A DNA stretch of 64,000 nucleotides from Streptomyces sp. NRRL B-3428 (GTDB lineage: Bacteria; Actinomycetota; Actinomycetes; Streptomycetales; Streptomycetaceae): NCBI GenBank assembly GCA_000721375.1, contig JOGW01000005.1:124001-188000 (forward strand). Direction: 5' to 3'. The notes below the pieces were generated by a model. It saw only the letters and a program-made list of their open reading frames with translations. It was not told where the DNA came from and did no database searches. Of this stretch, positions 17,896-25,273 are shown in pieces. Position 1 is the first letter of the stretch, and each line of letters opens with the position of its first letter. The translations under genes were made by a program, and so were the position numbers.

Positions 17896-18327
17896 ATGGC
17901 AGATCACCAGGAAGCATCCGTCACGCTGCCGAGCGTTCCCGCCTCGGTGTCCGCGGCACGGAACTACGTGATCAACGTGCTGTCGGAGTGGGGGCTGCCC
18001 GGCGACACCGAGGTGGCCGACACCGTGCGCCTGATCGTGTCCGAGCTGGCCACGAACGCCGTTCAGCACACCTTCGGTCAGTCGCCCAACTTCACCGTGG
18101 ATCTGGAGCTCGAGCGCGACGAGCAGCTGCGCATCGGGGTGACCGACAGCCACCCCCGCTTCCCCAAGCGGCTGCCCGCCGCGGTCCAGCAGGACAACGG
18201 CAGGGGCATGGTCATCATCCGCTGGCTCACCGCGGAGTGCGGTGGCCGGCTTTCGGTGAACGCCACGGCGGAGGGCGGCAAGACGGTCTGGATCGCGCTG
18301 CCGTGGACGGCGCCGGTACAGAGCTGA
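17896..18327 (+). CDS. ATP-binding protein, RsbW-like anti-sigma factor fold
   Basis: A 143-residue HATPase_c_2 protein. The N-box is in ADTVRLIVSELATNAVQH, and the G-boxes are in GVTDSHPRFPKRL and NGRGMVIIRWL. Such Streptomyces proteins are related to the SpoIIAB/RsbW anti-sigma kinases and usually sit beside WhiJ-type XRE and DUF397 genes, as here. It may act as a kinase or protein sequesterer in development, but no target is visible. ATG 17896 is not preceded by a strong ribosome site. Confidence 0.88.
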   Translation: MADHQEASVTLPSVPASVSAARNYVINVLSEWGLPGDTEVADTVRLIVSELATNAVQHTFGQSPNFTVDLELERDEQLRIGVTDSHPRFPKRLPAAVQQDNGRGMVIIRWLTAECGGRLSVNATAEGGKTVWIALPWTAPVQS

Positions 18328-18347
18328 ACCCCTGAGAGCGGTCCTCT

Positions 18348-19016
18348 TCAGCCCGTACGGGGAGTGACCAGGCCCGACTCGTAGGCGAGGACCACCAGTT
18401 GGGCGCGGTCCCGGGCGCGGACCTTGGTCATGGCCCGGTTGACATGGGTCTTCGCGGTCAGCGGGCTGATGACCATGTGGTCGGCGATCTCGTCGTTGGA
18501 AAGACCCTGCGCGACCAGGGCCACGGCCTCGCGCTCCCTGCCGGTGAGTTCGTCCAGGGCGGTGCCGGCGGACCCGGGCAGCGGCTGAGTGACGAAACGG
18601 TTGATCAGCCTGCGGGTGAGCGAGGGCGCGAGCAGGGCGTCACCGCGGGCCGCGACCCGTACCGCATGCAGCAGATCCTCCGGCAGGATGTCCTTCACCA
18701 GGAACCCGGCGGCGCCCGCGCGCAGTGCGTCCAGGACGTACTCGTCCATGCCGTAGTTGGTCAGCATCACCACGTGCACGGCGGTGAGCGACGGGTCCGC
18801 GGCGATCCGCCGGGTGGCCTCGATCCCGTCGACCACCGGCATCTGGATGTCGATCAGGGCGACGTCCGGCACATGCCGCCGTACGAGCTCGAGACCCTCC
18901 TGGCCGTTCCCTGCCTCGGCCACCACCTCGATGTCGTCCTCCAGATCGAGCAGCGCACGGAAACCGCTGCGGATCAGTGGCTGATCGTCGACGAGTACGA
19001 CGCGAACGGTGCTCAT
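18348..19016 (-). CDS. Two-component response regulator, NarL/LuxR type
   Basis: A 222-residue response regulator: receiver domain (residues ~1-120) with the acidic pair Asp-Asp near residue 10 and the phospho-acceptor Asp56 in VALIDIQMP, then a LuxR-type helix-turn-helix (~150-215) starting LTGREREAVALVAQGLSNDEI. ATG 19016 is chosen because it overlaps the kinase stop as TGATG; the TTG one codon earlier is less likely. It is translated downstream of its kinase and, by family, activates or represses promoters when phosphorylated. The regulon cannot be read here. Confidence 0.92.
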   Translation of the reverse strand: MSTVRVVLVDDQPLIRSGFRALLDLEDDIEVVAEAGNGQEGLELVRRHVPDVALIDIQMPVVDGIEATRRIAADPSLTAVHVVMLTNYGMDEYVLDALRAGAAGFLVKDILPEDLLHAVRVAARGDALLAPSLTRRLINRFVTQPLPGSAGTALDELTGREREAVALVAQGLSNDEIADHMVISPLTAKTHVNRAMTKVRARDRAQLVVLAYESGLVTPRTG

Positions 19017-20149
19017 CAAGCACGCTCCACGGGAAGTTCGGCCTGGACGGTGAAGCCGCGCGCGGCCTTCGGCTCGGCGCGCAGGCTGCCGCCGAGCGCG
19101 GTGACGCGCTCGCGCATGCCGATCAGCCCGAGGCCGGGTTGCGGCGGCTGATCCGCGGTGGCCTTGCCGTCGTCGTCGACCCGGACGGTCAGCGCATCGG
19201 GACGGTGGTCGACGCGGACGGTGACGGTGGTGGCGCCCGCATGCCGGACGATGTTGGTCAGGGCTTCCTGGACGATGCGATAGGCGGTACGGCCCACCGC
19301 GGCCGGTATGTCGCCGCGTTGCCCCTCGACGGTCAGCTTCGTGTCGAGGCCGCCGCGACAGGCCCGCTCCACCAGCTCGGCCAGGTCATCAAGACCACGC
19401 GGCGGTGCGGTGTCGTCGTCGCGCAACGCCTCCAGGGTGGCGCGCAGTTCACGGGTCGCCTCCCGTCCGGCTTCCTGGATCGCGAGCAGGGTCTCGGGAA
19501 CCTGCTCACCGCGACGACGCGCCATATGCACGGCGACCTCCGCCTGGATCTTGATGATCGAGATCTGATGCGTGAGGGAGTCGTGCAACTCCCTTGCGAT
19601 ATGCAGCCGTTCCTCGTCCGCCCGGCGTCGCGCGGTCTCCTCGCGGCTGCGCTCCGCCTCCTGCGCCCGCCGCTCCGCCTGCCGCAGCGCCTCGCCCGCG
19701 GCGAACGCGGCGATCAGCCAGGCCGCTTCGAGCGTGCCGCGGGCCTGGGCGAGCGCCTCGCTCGCGGGCTCGTCGAGGAAGGCAAGGGCCGACAGATGCA
19801 GTACGAGGATCAGGGAGACGGACGCGATCACCGTGACCACGTGGTGGCCGGCCCGCACCGCGCAGTACACCGCGACCAGATAGGCGACGGACAGTACGTC
19901 GAACCCGGCCGCCTGGTAGCCCACGGCGCACACCCCGGTGACGGCGAGGACCACCAGAGGGGCCCGTCGGCGCGCAACGAGGGCGAGGCCGCCGACCGCG
20001 AGCAACGCATAGCCGACAGGGCCCGCGCCCGGGTCGGGAGCAGGCCCGGTCAGACCGGTCCCCACGAGCAGAGCCGCCACGGCGACGGCGACCAGCCAGT
20101 CCGTGACACCTGCGGGGACACGAAAGCGTGCGGTGTCCATGAGGCGCAC
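19016..20149 (-). CDS. Sensor histidine kinase, HisKA_3 type
   Basis: A 377-residue membrane sensor kinase. Several hydrophobic segments make up the first ~150 residues, with almost no extracytoplasmic domain, so it probably senses within or near the membrane. A coiled linker rich in Glu/Arg follows, then HisKA_3 with the phospho-acceptor His in IARELHDSLTHQISIIKIQ, then an HATPase_c domain with LTNIVRHAGATTV and GLGLIGMRERVTALGG. It is first in the operon with its LuxR-type regulator. The 218 bp upstream to the divergent DUF6223 gene holds promoters for both directions. Confidence 0.92.
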   Translation of the reverse strand: MRLMDTARFRVPAGVTDWLVAVAVAALLVGTGLTGPAPDPGAGPVGYALLAVGGLALVARRRAPLVVLAVTGVCAVGYQAAGFDVLSVAYLVAVYCAVRAGHHVVTVIASVSLILVLHLSALAFLDEPASEALAQARGTLEAAWLIAAFAAGEALRQAERRAQEAERSREETARRRADEERLHIARELHDSLTHQISIIKIQAEVAVHMARRRGEQVPETLLAIQEAGREATRELRATLEALRDDDTAPPRGLDDLAELVERACRGGLDTKLTVEGQRGDIPAAVGRTAYRIVQEALTNIVRHAGATTVTVRVDHRPDALTVRVDDDGKATADQPPQPGLGLIGMRERVTALGGSLRAEPKAARGFTVQAELPVERA

Positions 20150-20367
20150 CCTAGCCCGCCGTGCCCGCCCGGCGAATCGTGCCGGTGCAGGAGCGTTCGG
20201 CTACCACGAGCGCGGTATACGGCGCGGATCTGCCATGTGCGCGGTAGCGGGGTCCGCCGCCGGCAGCAGGGCCAAGTGTCTGCGCCTGCCGGACGACCGG
20301 CGGGTGGTGCGGGCCGCACGATCGAGGTGGATCGCAGGGCGGACCCGCCGCCCGTGAAGGAGGAGTC

Positions 20368-20757
20368 ATGAGCGCGACACAGGTTCTGATGGCGGCCGCA
20401 GAGGGCGGAGTCATCGGCGACGGACGGACGGGGGCCAACCTGGCGCTGGGCGTAGGCCTGCTGGGCGTGGCCCTGGGCTGGCTGGCCCGTGCCCGCACCA
20501 CTGGCCGGATCAGCTTCGGCAGCGCACGCGGCGGTGGGATCTCCGCCCTCGCGGTGGGGCTGGCCGCAACGATTCTCGCCGTACTGCACCTGGCCACCTC
20601 CGAGGGCGGCGCCGGTACGGGCAACGGAATCGTGGGTGCTTACCTGGCCGTGCCCCTGGGGCTGGCGGCCATGGCTTTGGGGGTACGGGTGCTGAGCGGT
20701 ATCGGCAGGAATGGTGCCTCGCCTGGGCGTGGTGGCCCTCAGGGTGCCGACAGGTGA
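20368..20757 (+). CDS. DUF6223-like small membrane protein
   Basis: A 129-residue protein with three predicted transmembrane helices separated by Gly-rich turns (ANLALGVGLLGVALGWLARA; ISALAVGLAATILAVLHLA; GAYLAVPLGLAAMALGVRVL) and a short hydrophilic C-terminus. It resembles the Streptomyces DUF6223 family, of unknown function. The ATG follows AAGGAGGAGTC. It is divergent from the two-component operon, so the kinase/regulator pair may control it. The stop is followed within 7 bp by a 9-bp tandem repeat and then a strong terminator. Confidence 0.75.
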   Translation: MSATQVLMAAAEGGVIGDGRTGANLALGVGLLGVALGWLARARTTGRISFGSARGGGISALAVGLAATILAVLHLATSEGGAGTGNGIVGAYLAVPLGLAAMALGVRVLSGIGRNGASPGRGGPQGADR

Positions 20758-20763
20758 TGCTTG

Positions 20764-20832
20764 GTGCGCTCCGTGCGCTCCGTGCGCTCCGTGCGCTCCG
20801 TGCGTTCCGTGCGTTCCGTGCGTTCCGTGCGC
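20764..20832 (+). repeat. 9-bp tandem repeat, seven full copies
   Basis: Four copies of GTGCGCTCC (20764-20799) are followed by three copies of GTGCGTTCC (20800-20826) and a partial eighth. The array lies between the DUF6223 stop (20757) and a terminator stem at 20840. If read through, one frame would give a Val-Arg-Ser polymer. It is probably a slippage product in the mRNA 3' region. Confidence 0.9.
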
Positions 20833-20839
20833 TTGAAGT

Positions 20840-20878
20840 GCGGCCCCGCTCCGCCCGGCCCGGGCGGAGCGGGGCCGC
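20840..20878. terminator. Bidirectional terminator, 18-bp perfect stem
   Basis: Arms 20840-20857 and 20861-20878 are perfectly complementary over 18 bp with a 3-nt loop. It lies between the convergent DUF6223 gene and the LysR gene and can end transcription from both sides. There is no U-tract, which is common for Streptomyces. Confidence 0.88.
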
Positions 20879-20932
20879 GTCGTGGGCAGGTACCGCAGCG
20901 GCGGGGCGACGCAGCCGCGGGGCGACGCCGCC

Positions 20933-21859
20933 TCAGATCTGACCGGCTCCCGCGCCCGTCCGCCCGAACGCCCCCCGCAGCAACGCCCGTAGCGTCCCCG
21001 CCGCGGCGTTCGACTCCTCGGCGCGGTGCACCACCGAGATGGTCCGCCGCAGCGTCGACGGTTCAAGTCGCCGTACGCCCAAGGGAGTCGAAGCCATCCG
21101 CGCCACCATCTCCGGCACCACCGCCACCCCGAGGCCGGCACTGGCCAGCGCGCAGACGACGGCATAGCCCGGCGTCCGCATCAGCACCGAAGGCACCGCC
21201 CCGGCTGCCGCCAGCGCCGCCTCCACTCCGCGGCGCCGAGGATGGTCGGGCGCCATCGAGACCAGTGGCTGGCCGGCGAGATCGGCGAGCGGCAGCCGGT
21301 CGGCCCCGGCCACGAGCACATGACCGGGCGCGGTCACCAGGACCAGCTCCTCCACGAGCAGCACCTCGGCCCGTACGGAGCGCGGCAACGGCTCGGGGTC
21401 GGCCGGCTCATAGGTGTGGGTGAGAGCGAGGTCCATCTCCCCGTCGGCCACGGCCGTCACCCCCGCGGGCGGTTCGAACTCCGCGACGGTCAGCTCCACA
21501 TCGGGATGCGCCCGGCGGAACGCACTGAGCGCCGGCGGCAGCAGATGGATCCCCGCGCTCGGAAACGTACCGATCCGCAGCCGCCCGCCGGACAGGCCCG
21601 ACAGCTGCGCCAGTTCGAGTCGCGCCCGGTCCAGCTCGTCCAGGATCCTGCGCGCCCGTGCGACCAGGAGCTCTCCGGCAGCGGTCAGCCGGGCGCCGCG
21701 ATGATGCCGTACGAGCAGCGTGGTGCCGGCCTCACGTTCCAGCTTGGCGAGTTGCTGGGAGAGTGCGGGGGCCGTGTAGCCGAGGCGCTGAGCGGCCCGG
21801 GTGATCGAGCCCGCTTCGGATACGGCGACGAGCGCGGCCAGCCGGGTCGGGTCGTACAT
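20933..21859 (-). CDS. LysR family transcriptional regulator
   Basis: A 308-residue LysR regulator: N-terminal winged helix-turn-helix (residues ~1-60; RLAALVAVSEAGSITRAAQR, then LSQQLAKLEREAG) and a two-lobed effector-binding domain (~90-300). It is divergent from the LysE exporter gene, with 84 bp between the starts and a near-palindrome at 21867-21887. In well-studied LysR-LysE/ArgO pairs the regulator activates the exporter when the amino acid accumulates, so this gene probably controls 21944. The effector is unknown. Confidence 0.92.
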   Translation of the reverse strand: MYDPTRLAALVAVSEAGSITRAAQRLGYTAPALSQQLAKLEREAGTTLLVRHHRGARLTAAGELLVARARRILDELDRARLELAQLSGLSGGRLRIGTFPSAGIHLLPPALSAFRRAHPDVELTVAEFEPPAGVTAVADGEMDLALTHTYEPADPEPLPRSVRAEVLLVEELVLVTAPGHVLVAGADRLPLADLAGQPLVSMAPDHPRRRGVEAALAAAGAVPSVLMRTPGYAVVCALASAGLGVAVVPEMVARMASTPLGVRRLEPSTLRRTISVVHRAEESNAAAGTLRALLRGAFGRTGAGAGQI

Positions 21860-21866
21860 GACTCCA

Positions 21867-21887
21867 GCCTAAAGCAGTGCTTAAGGC
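21867..21887. promoter_or_regulatory. Near-palindrome between lysR and lysE-type genes
   Basis: GCCTAAAGC, AGT, GCTTAAGGC: 9-bp arms with one mismatch, lying 8 bp from the LysR start and within the LysE-side promoter. It includes the T-N11-A pattern expected of a LysR box, so autoregulation and activation of the exporter are likely. The binding role is inferred from position. Confidence 0.55.
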
Positions 21888-21943
21888 AGACCCAGAAAGT
21901 TGCAAGTACCTGCTGAAGGCTGCATCGCGGCAGGCTGAACCCC

Positions 21944-22585
21944 ATGGATGCCACGCTGCTCGCCTTCACCCTGCTCGCCGCGGGTCTGGTCGCCCTGCCG
22001 GGCGCGGACTTCGCCGTGGTCGTACGGGGGGCGCTCGCCTCCCGCAAGGCCGGTCTCGCCTGCGCCTTCGGGATCGCGGCCGGGCTCCTGCTGCACACCG
22101 TGCTTGCGGTGGCCGGTGTCGCGGCGGTCCTGGCGGCCCTGCCGACGCTGTTCCGTACGCTCCAGCTGATCGGCGCCGCTTATGTGCTCCACCTGGGAGT
22201 GCAGGCGCTGCGCTCCCTGCGCCGCCCGCGCACGGCGCCCGGCTCCGACACCGGGGCGCCGGCCGCCGTACCGCAGCTCTCGGCGGCCGCGGCCCTGCGC
22301 CAGGGCTTCCTCACCAACGCCCTCAACCCCAAGGCGTCGATCACGTTCCTGAGCATCCTGCCGCAGTTCGTACCCGACCAGGGATCCGCGCTGCCCCGCA
22401 CGCTGCTGCTCGCGGCGATCGTCGTCGTACTCGCTCTGCTCTGGTTCCCGATGGTCGCCCTGCTCGTCGACCGGCTCGGCCGGTTCCTGCGCCGGCCGCG
22501 GACCGCGCGCATCGTCGAGGCCGCCACCGGGGTCGCCCTCACGGCGCTCGGTCTTGGTCTGCTCATCGCGCCACTGGCCGGCTGA
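21944..22585 (+). CDS. LysE/RhtB family amino-acid exporter
   Basis: A 213-residue membrane protein with six predicted helices of the LysE superfamily. The N-terminal motif FTLLAAGLVALPGADFAVVV and the later FLTNALNPKASITFLSILPQF are the family hallmarks; the latter carries the conserved Asn-Pro-Lys. The family exports amino acids or their derivatives by proton exchange. The substrate is unclear. It is divergent from and probably regulated by the LysR gene. A hairpin follows at 22592. Confidence 0.92.
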   Translation: MDATLLAFTLLAAGLVALPGADFAVVVRGALASRKAGLACAFGIAAGLLLHTVLAVAGVAAVLAALPTLFRTLQLIGAAYVLHLGVQALRSLRRPRTAPGSDTGAPAAVPQLSAAAALRQGFLTNALNPKASITFLSILPQFVPDQGSALPRTLLLAAIVVVLALLWFPMVALLVDRLGRFLRRPRTARIVEAATGVALTALGLGLLIAPLAG

Positions 22586-22591
22586 GGCGTC

Positions 22592-22614
22592 TGCCTCCCG
22601 GGAGCCGGGAGGCA
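22592..22614. terminator. Terminator between convergent LysE and NlpC/P60 genes
   Basis: TGCCTCCCGG (22592-22601) and CCGGGAGGCA (22605-22614) form a perfect 10-bp stem with a 3-nt loop. It starts 7 bp after the exporter stop and lies 30 bp downstream of the hydrolase stop on the other strand. Confidence 0.75.
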
Positions 22615-22643
22615 AACCTCAACTCCACTGCCTGGTAAGGGGG

Positions 22644-23117
22644 TCAGCGCACCCGCCCGTACCACACGCTCCTCGTCCAGATCTTCTCCAGACGCACCTT
22701 CGAACCGGGCTTGGGCGAGTGCCAGATGCGGCCCTTCCCGGCGTATATGCCTACGTGGTACACGTTCCGGCCCGAGTGGAAGAACACCAGGTCGCCGTAC
22801 TTGCGGTTGTTCGCCCGGACGTGCCGGGTCTTGTTGTACTGGGCCGCTGCCGTGCGCGGCAGCTTCTTGCCAGCGCGCTTGAACGAGTAGAGCGTCAGCC
22901 CGGAGCAGTCGAAGCGGCGTGGTCCTGCGGCCCCGTACTTGTACGGTGACCCCTTCTTCGATGCCGCGATCTGCACGGCCTTGCCGGCCACTGTGGCGGC
23001 CTCGGCCTCGCTTGTTGCTCCTGGTACGAGAACGGTGCCGCCGACCACCGCGAGGGTGAGCGCCGAAGCGCTTCCCGCCCGCGTGAGCAGTGACGGAACA
23101 CGATGACGCGCAGTCAT
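22644..23117 (-). CDS. Secreted NlpC/P60 (C40) cell-wall hydrolase
   Basis: A 157-residue secreted peptidase. A signal peptide (residues ~1-41; Arg-rich start, hydrophobic core, cleavage near SEAEAA) precedes a C40 domain with catalytic Cys71 in RFDCSGLTLYSF and His121 in VYHVGIYAGKG. These enzymes cut peptide bonds in peptidoglycan stems. There is no extra wall-binding domain. ATG 23117 is chosen because the upstream in-frame part encodes the riboswitch RNA. The 5' leader contains a c-di-AMP riboswitch (23135-23360), and a CRP-like site lies further upstream. Confidence 0.92.
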   Translation of the reverse strand: MTARHRVPSLLTRAGSASALTLAVVGGTVLVPGATSEAEAATVAGKAVQIAASKKGSPYKYGAAGPRRFDCSGLTLYSFKRAGKKLPRTAAAQYNKTRHVRANNRKYGDLVFFHSGRNVYHVGIYAGKGRIWHSPKPGSKVRLEKIWTRSVWYGRVR

Positions 23118-23134
23118 GCGCAACCCTTCGTCAG

Positions 23135-23360
23135 CCGCCTGAGAAGGATGACCTGTCGGATTCGGGCCAACGAAGATGCCCGGCCGCCTTTGCGTCACGG
23201 CTGCTGCCGCGCCGGTCCGGCGACTTCACCCCAAGGGGCGCCCGGGCCTTGCGGCCCCACGCCCCGTACTGCTCGGGTCCTCCACTCCTGCCGGTCCACC
23301 GATGTCGACCTGGCATCCGGGCGGCGGCAGGACTCGGCGTCCACCCGGACCGCCCCGCCG
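23135..23360 (-). ncRNA. c-di-AMP riboswitch (ydaO/yuaA type)
   Basis: On the minus strand the leader holds the ydaO signatures in order: CGCCGAGTCCTGCC, its partner GGCAGGAGTGGAGGACCC, then CTTGGGGTGAAGTC, then GGCCCGAATCCGACAGG, and AGGCGG just before the gene. This matches the order in Streptomyces rpfA leaders. By family, c-di-AMP binding turns expression off, tying wall-hydrolase production to c-di-AMP and turgor. The 3' end lies 17 bases upstream of the start codon. Boundaries are approximate. Confidence 0.88.
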
Positions 23361-23434
23361 CTGTGGCGGGGGCTTGTCGTCGGAAGGGATCTTCACGCAC
23401 CACCGGAGTGATTTCCGAGTAGAAACGACTGTTT

Positions 23435-23448
23435 GTGAGGCTCCTCAC
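23435..23448. promoter_or_regulatory. CRP-like palindrome upstream of the riboswitch
   Basis: GTGA-N6-TCAC (23435-23448), within TGTGA-N6-TCACG, fits the cAMP receptor protein consensus. It lies about 75 bp upstream of the riboswitch 5' boundary, in the probable promoter of the hydrolase gene. CRP control of resuscitation/wall-hydrolase genes is known in mycobacteria and Streptomyces. Function here is inferred from the match and position. Confidence 0.5.
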
Positions 23449-23449
23449 G

Positions 23450-23670
23450 GCTGACCTGTTCGGGTGGACAACGGCCGGTTACGCGCAGAGATCGGCGCCC
23501 CGACGACCCTCGTACCAGCGGCGGAATGACATATTCCGGCTCGCGCGTACAAACATTGCGCAACTCTTCTCGTGCGTTCGGCCGTTGAGCGGCTACGCCA
23601 TATGAGGGAGCGCGATTGGGCTAAGGACAGGCGCGCGCAGACGCCTCTTCCCCCTCCGCCGCGGCCTGTT
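23450..23670. other. Intergenic stretch with no supportable gene
   Basis: Between the hydrolase promoter and the first gene remnant I see no convincing reading frame. It is locally AT-richer than its surroundings (around 23520-23565) and contains a 6-bp-arm palindrome, CGGAAT-N5-ATTCCG, at 23522-23538, which could be an operator of a lost gene or a chance repeat. Confidence 0.5.
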
Positions 23671-23960
23671 TCATGTCTTGGCGGCCGGCGGTACGGCGAC
23701 CCGCCCGCTGCGCCGCTCCCCGTCGAGCACACGCAACGCCCGCGCGAGCGTCGCCGCGTGCACCTCGCTCTCGCCCCTTCGGTGCATCGAGTCCAGCGCT
23801 TAACGCAGCGCCACCGCCTTCGTGACCAGGGCCTGGGCGGCGCGCAGCCCGCTGTAGGTGTCGTGCCCGCGCGCCGGGTTGATCCTGCCGAGCAGATCGA
23901 CGACTTCGAGATGGCGATCGATCAACTCACCCTCGGCGCGCGTCAGGGCCGGCAGGGCCG
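23671..23960 (-). pseudogene. C-terminal remnant of an unidentified gene, interrupted by a stop
   Basis: On the minus strand a coding-like frame runs from about 23960 to a TGA at 23671, broken by an in-frame TAA at 23800-23802. Before the stop it reads LIDRHLEVVDLLGRINPARG and ends VTKAVALR; after it, ALDSMHRRGESEVHAATLAR leads to a normal-looking C-terminus ending PPAAKT. The frame stays the same on both sides, so a point mutation probably made the stop. I do not recognise the family. The 5' part is missing; at about 23945 the sequence passes into an amidohydrolase remnant on the other strand. Confidence 0.6.
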
Positions 23961-24169
23961 GCGGCTCCCTCGCCCGCGACCCGCACGTCCTGCGGGCGCT
24001 GGTCGCGACGGCCGGAGCCGACCATGTCCTGCTCGGCTCGCACTGCCCGTTCGACATGGGCTCCGACGACCCCGTCGGAGCGCTCCACGCGGCAGGCCTG
24101 CCCGCGGGCGGCATCGCCGCCATCCGCAGTCACAACGCCGCCGGCCTGCTCCACCTCACCTCTGCCTGA
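23945..24169 (+). pseudogene. C-terminal fragment of an Amidohydrolase_2 (ACMSD-like) gene
   Basis: The frame reads DPHVLRALVATAGADHVLLG, then SHCPFDMG, then DPVGALHAAGLPAGGIAAIR and NAAGLL. This is the last beta/alpha units of a decarboxylase-type amidohydrolase. The metal-binding Asp of the usual SDYPF motif is replaced (SHCPF), and some 250 residues of the barrel are missing. No start codon or ribosome site precedes it. It is a decayed end piece joined to an unrelated fragment on the opposite strand, just upstream of a decayed ring-cleavage dioxygenase. Confidence 0.75.
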
Positions 24170-24182
24170 GGAGGTTCCCACC

Positions 24183-24873
24183 ATGAACTCCCGCCTGCTC
24201 ACCCACTTGCGCCACGTCGACCTGCCCGTGCCCGACTACGACAAGCAGCTCGACTTCTACGCAGGTGTCTGGGGCCTGACCCCGTGGTCGAGGACTCCGG
24301 TATCTCCTTCCTTGCCGCCCAGGGCAGCCCCGAGCAGTACGTCGTACGGCTGCGCAAGGCCGCCGCCGACAAGCTCGCCGGACAACTCCTGGCCGGGGGA
24401 GTGCAGTTGACCTCGCAGCCCGGCAGCGTCGACGCCCCGGGCGGGGGCTACGGCTTCCGGTTCTTCGACGTGGACGCCTGGTACGAACGCCACCTCGACT
24501 TCCGGCTGTCGGACACCCTCAGCTCGCCCCACATGGGGGAGGTCATGCACTTCCTGCGGATCAGCACCCAGCAGCACTTCATGGCCCTCGCCAAGGGGCC
24601 GCACACCACTCATGCGGGCCGGGTTCACGAAGATCCGGGGTCCGGGCCGGCACATGGCCGGCGACAACACGTTCACGTACTTCCTCGACCCGCACGGCAA
24701 CACCGTCGAGTACACCGCCGAGTTGGAGGAGCTCGACGAGGACACCTGGCACCCCCACGTGTACGACTTCTCCCGGCCCGAGGTCACCGACCAGTGGGGT
24801 ACGGCCAACCCGCTGAACGAACTCGTCGCCAAGGAGTCGTTCAACGACCCCGACCGCGGCTGCTTCGTCGTGA
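24183..24873 (+). pseudogene. VOC-family ring-cleavage dioxygenase, two frameshifts
   Basis: An intact start (GGAGG upstream, ATG 24183) gives LTHLRHVDLPVPDYDKQLDF and then leaves frame near 24280. The CCGTGG there fits loss of one G from the expected Thr-Pro-Val-Val. A second frame continues EDSGISFLAAQGSPEQYVVR to MALAKGPHT near 24610. A deletion of roughly 20 codons with another shift leads into the third frame, FTKIRGPGRHMAGDNTFTYF and later ESFNDPDRG. The parts add up to an extradiol/catechol-2,3-dioxygenase-like protein. Its last codons run straight into an FAA hydrolase fragment, so no normal stop remains. Confidence 0.8.
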
Positions 24874-25254
24874 CCGGCGGTCTGCGCGGCCTCCTTGCGG
24901 CGGCACTGGACGTACCCGCGGGCCCTTATGTCTCCCAAGTCCGGCTGCTCGCCCCCGTACAGCCCTCCTCGATCAGGGACTTCGTCACGTTCGGGGAGCA
25001 TGTCGGGGGCGTACGCAGGTCGGTGAGCGGTGCGGCCGGGGTGCCCGACCAGTGGTACGACGCACCCACCTTCTACTTCTCCGACCCGCACGCGGTGTTC
25101 GGTCCCCACGGCGACGTCCCGATGCCGCCCGGCTCGTCGGTGCTCGACCACGAGCTCGAAGTGGCCGCCGTCATCGGCCGCGACGGGAGCGACCTCACGC
25201 CGGAGCGGGCGCGTGACCACATCGTCGGCTGCACGGTCTTCAACGACTGGTCTC
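24874..25254 (+). pseudogene. Fumarylacetoacetate-hydrolase family fragment
   Basis: In the same frame as the end of the dioxygenase comes an internal part of an FAA hydrolase: VRLLAPVQPSSIRDFVTFGE, VPDQWYDAPTFYFSDPHAVF and LDHELEVAAVIGRDGSDLTP, ending at VFNDWS. The first ~60 and last ~130 residues of a normal ~330-residue protein are missing, so the active site is incomplete. The break lies 20 bp from the stop of the convergent TetR gene. With the amidohydrolase and dioxygenase remnants it marks a lost aromatic ring-cleavage pathway. Confidence 0.78.
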
Positions 25255-25273
25255 GGGTCGTCCGGCCCAGGGT

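Noticed and set aside
20761..21423. Val-Arg-Ser-repeat protein on the plus strand
   Set aside because: The frame only reads the 9-bp microsatellite and terminator, then the antisense of the LysR gene; there is no ribosome site.
23858..24169. Intact small gene from the plus-strand frame ending at 24169
   Set aside because: It aligns only with the C-terminal end of amidohydrolases, has no ribosome site and starts in non-homologous sequence.
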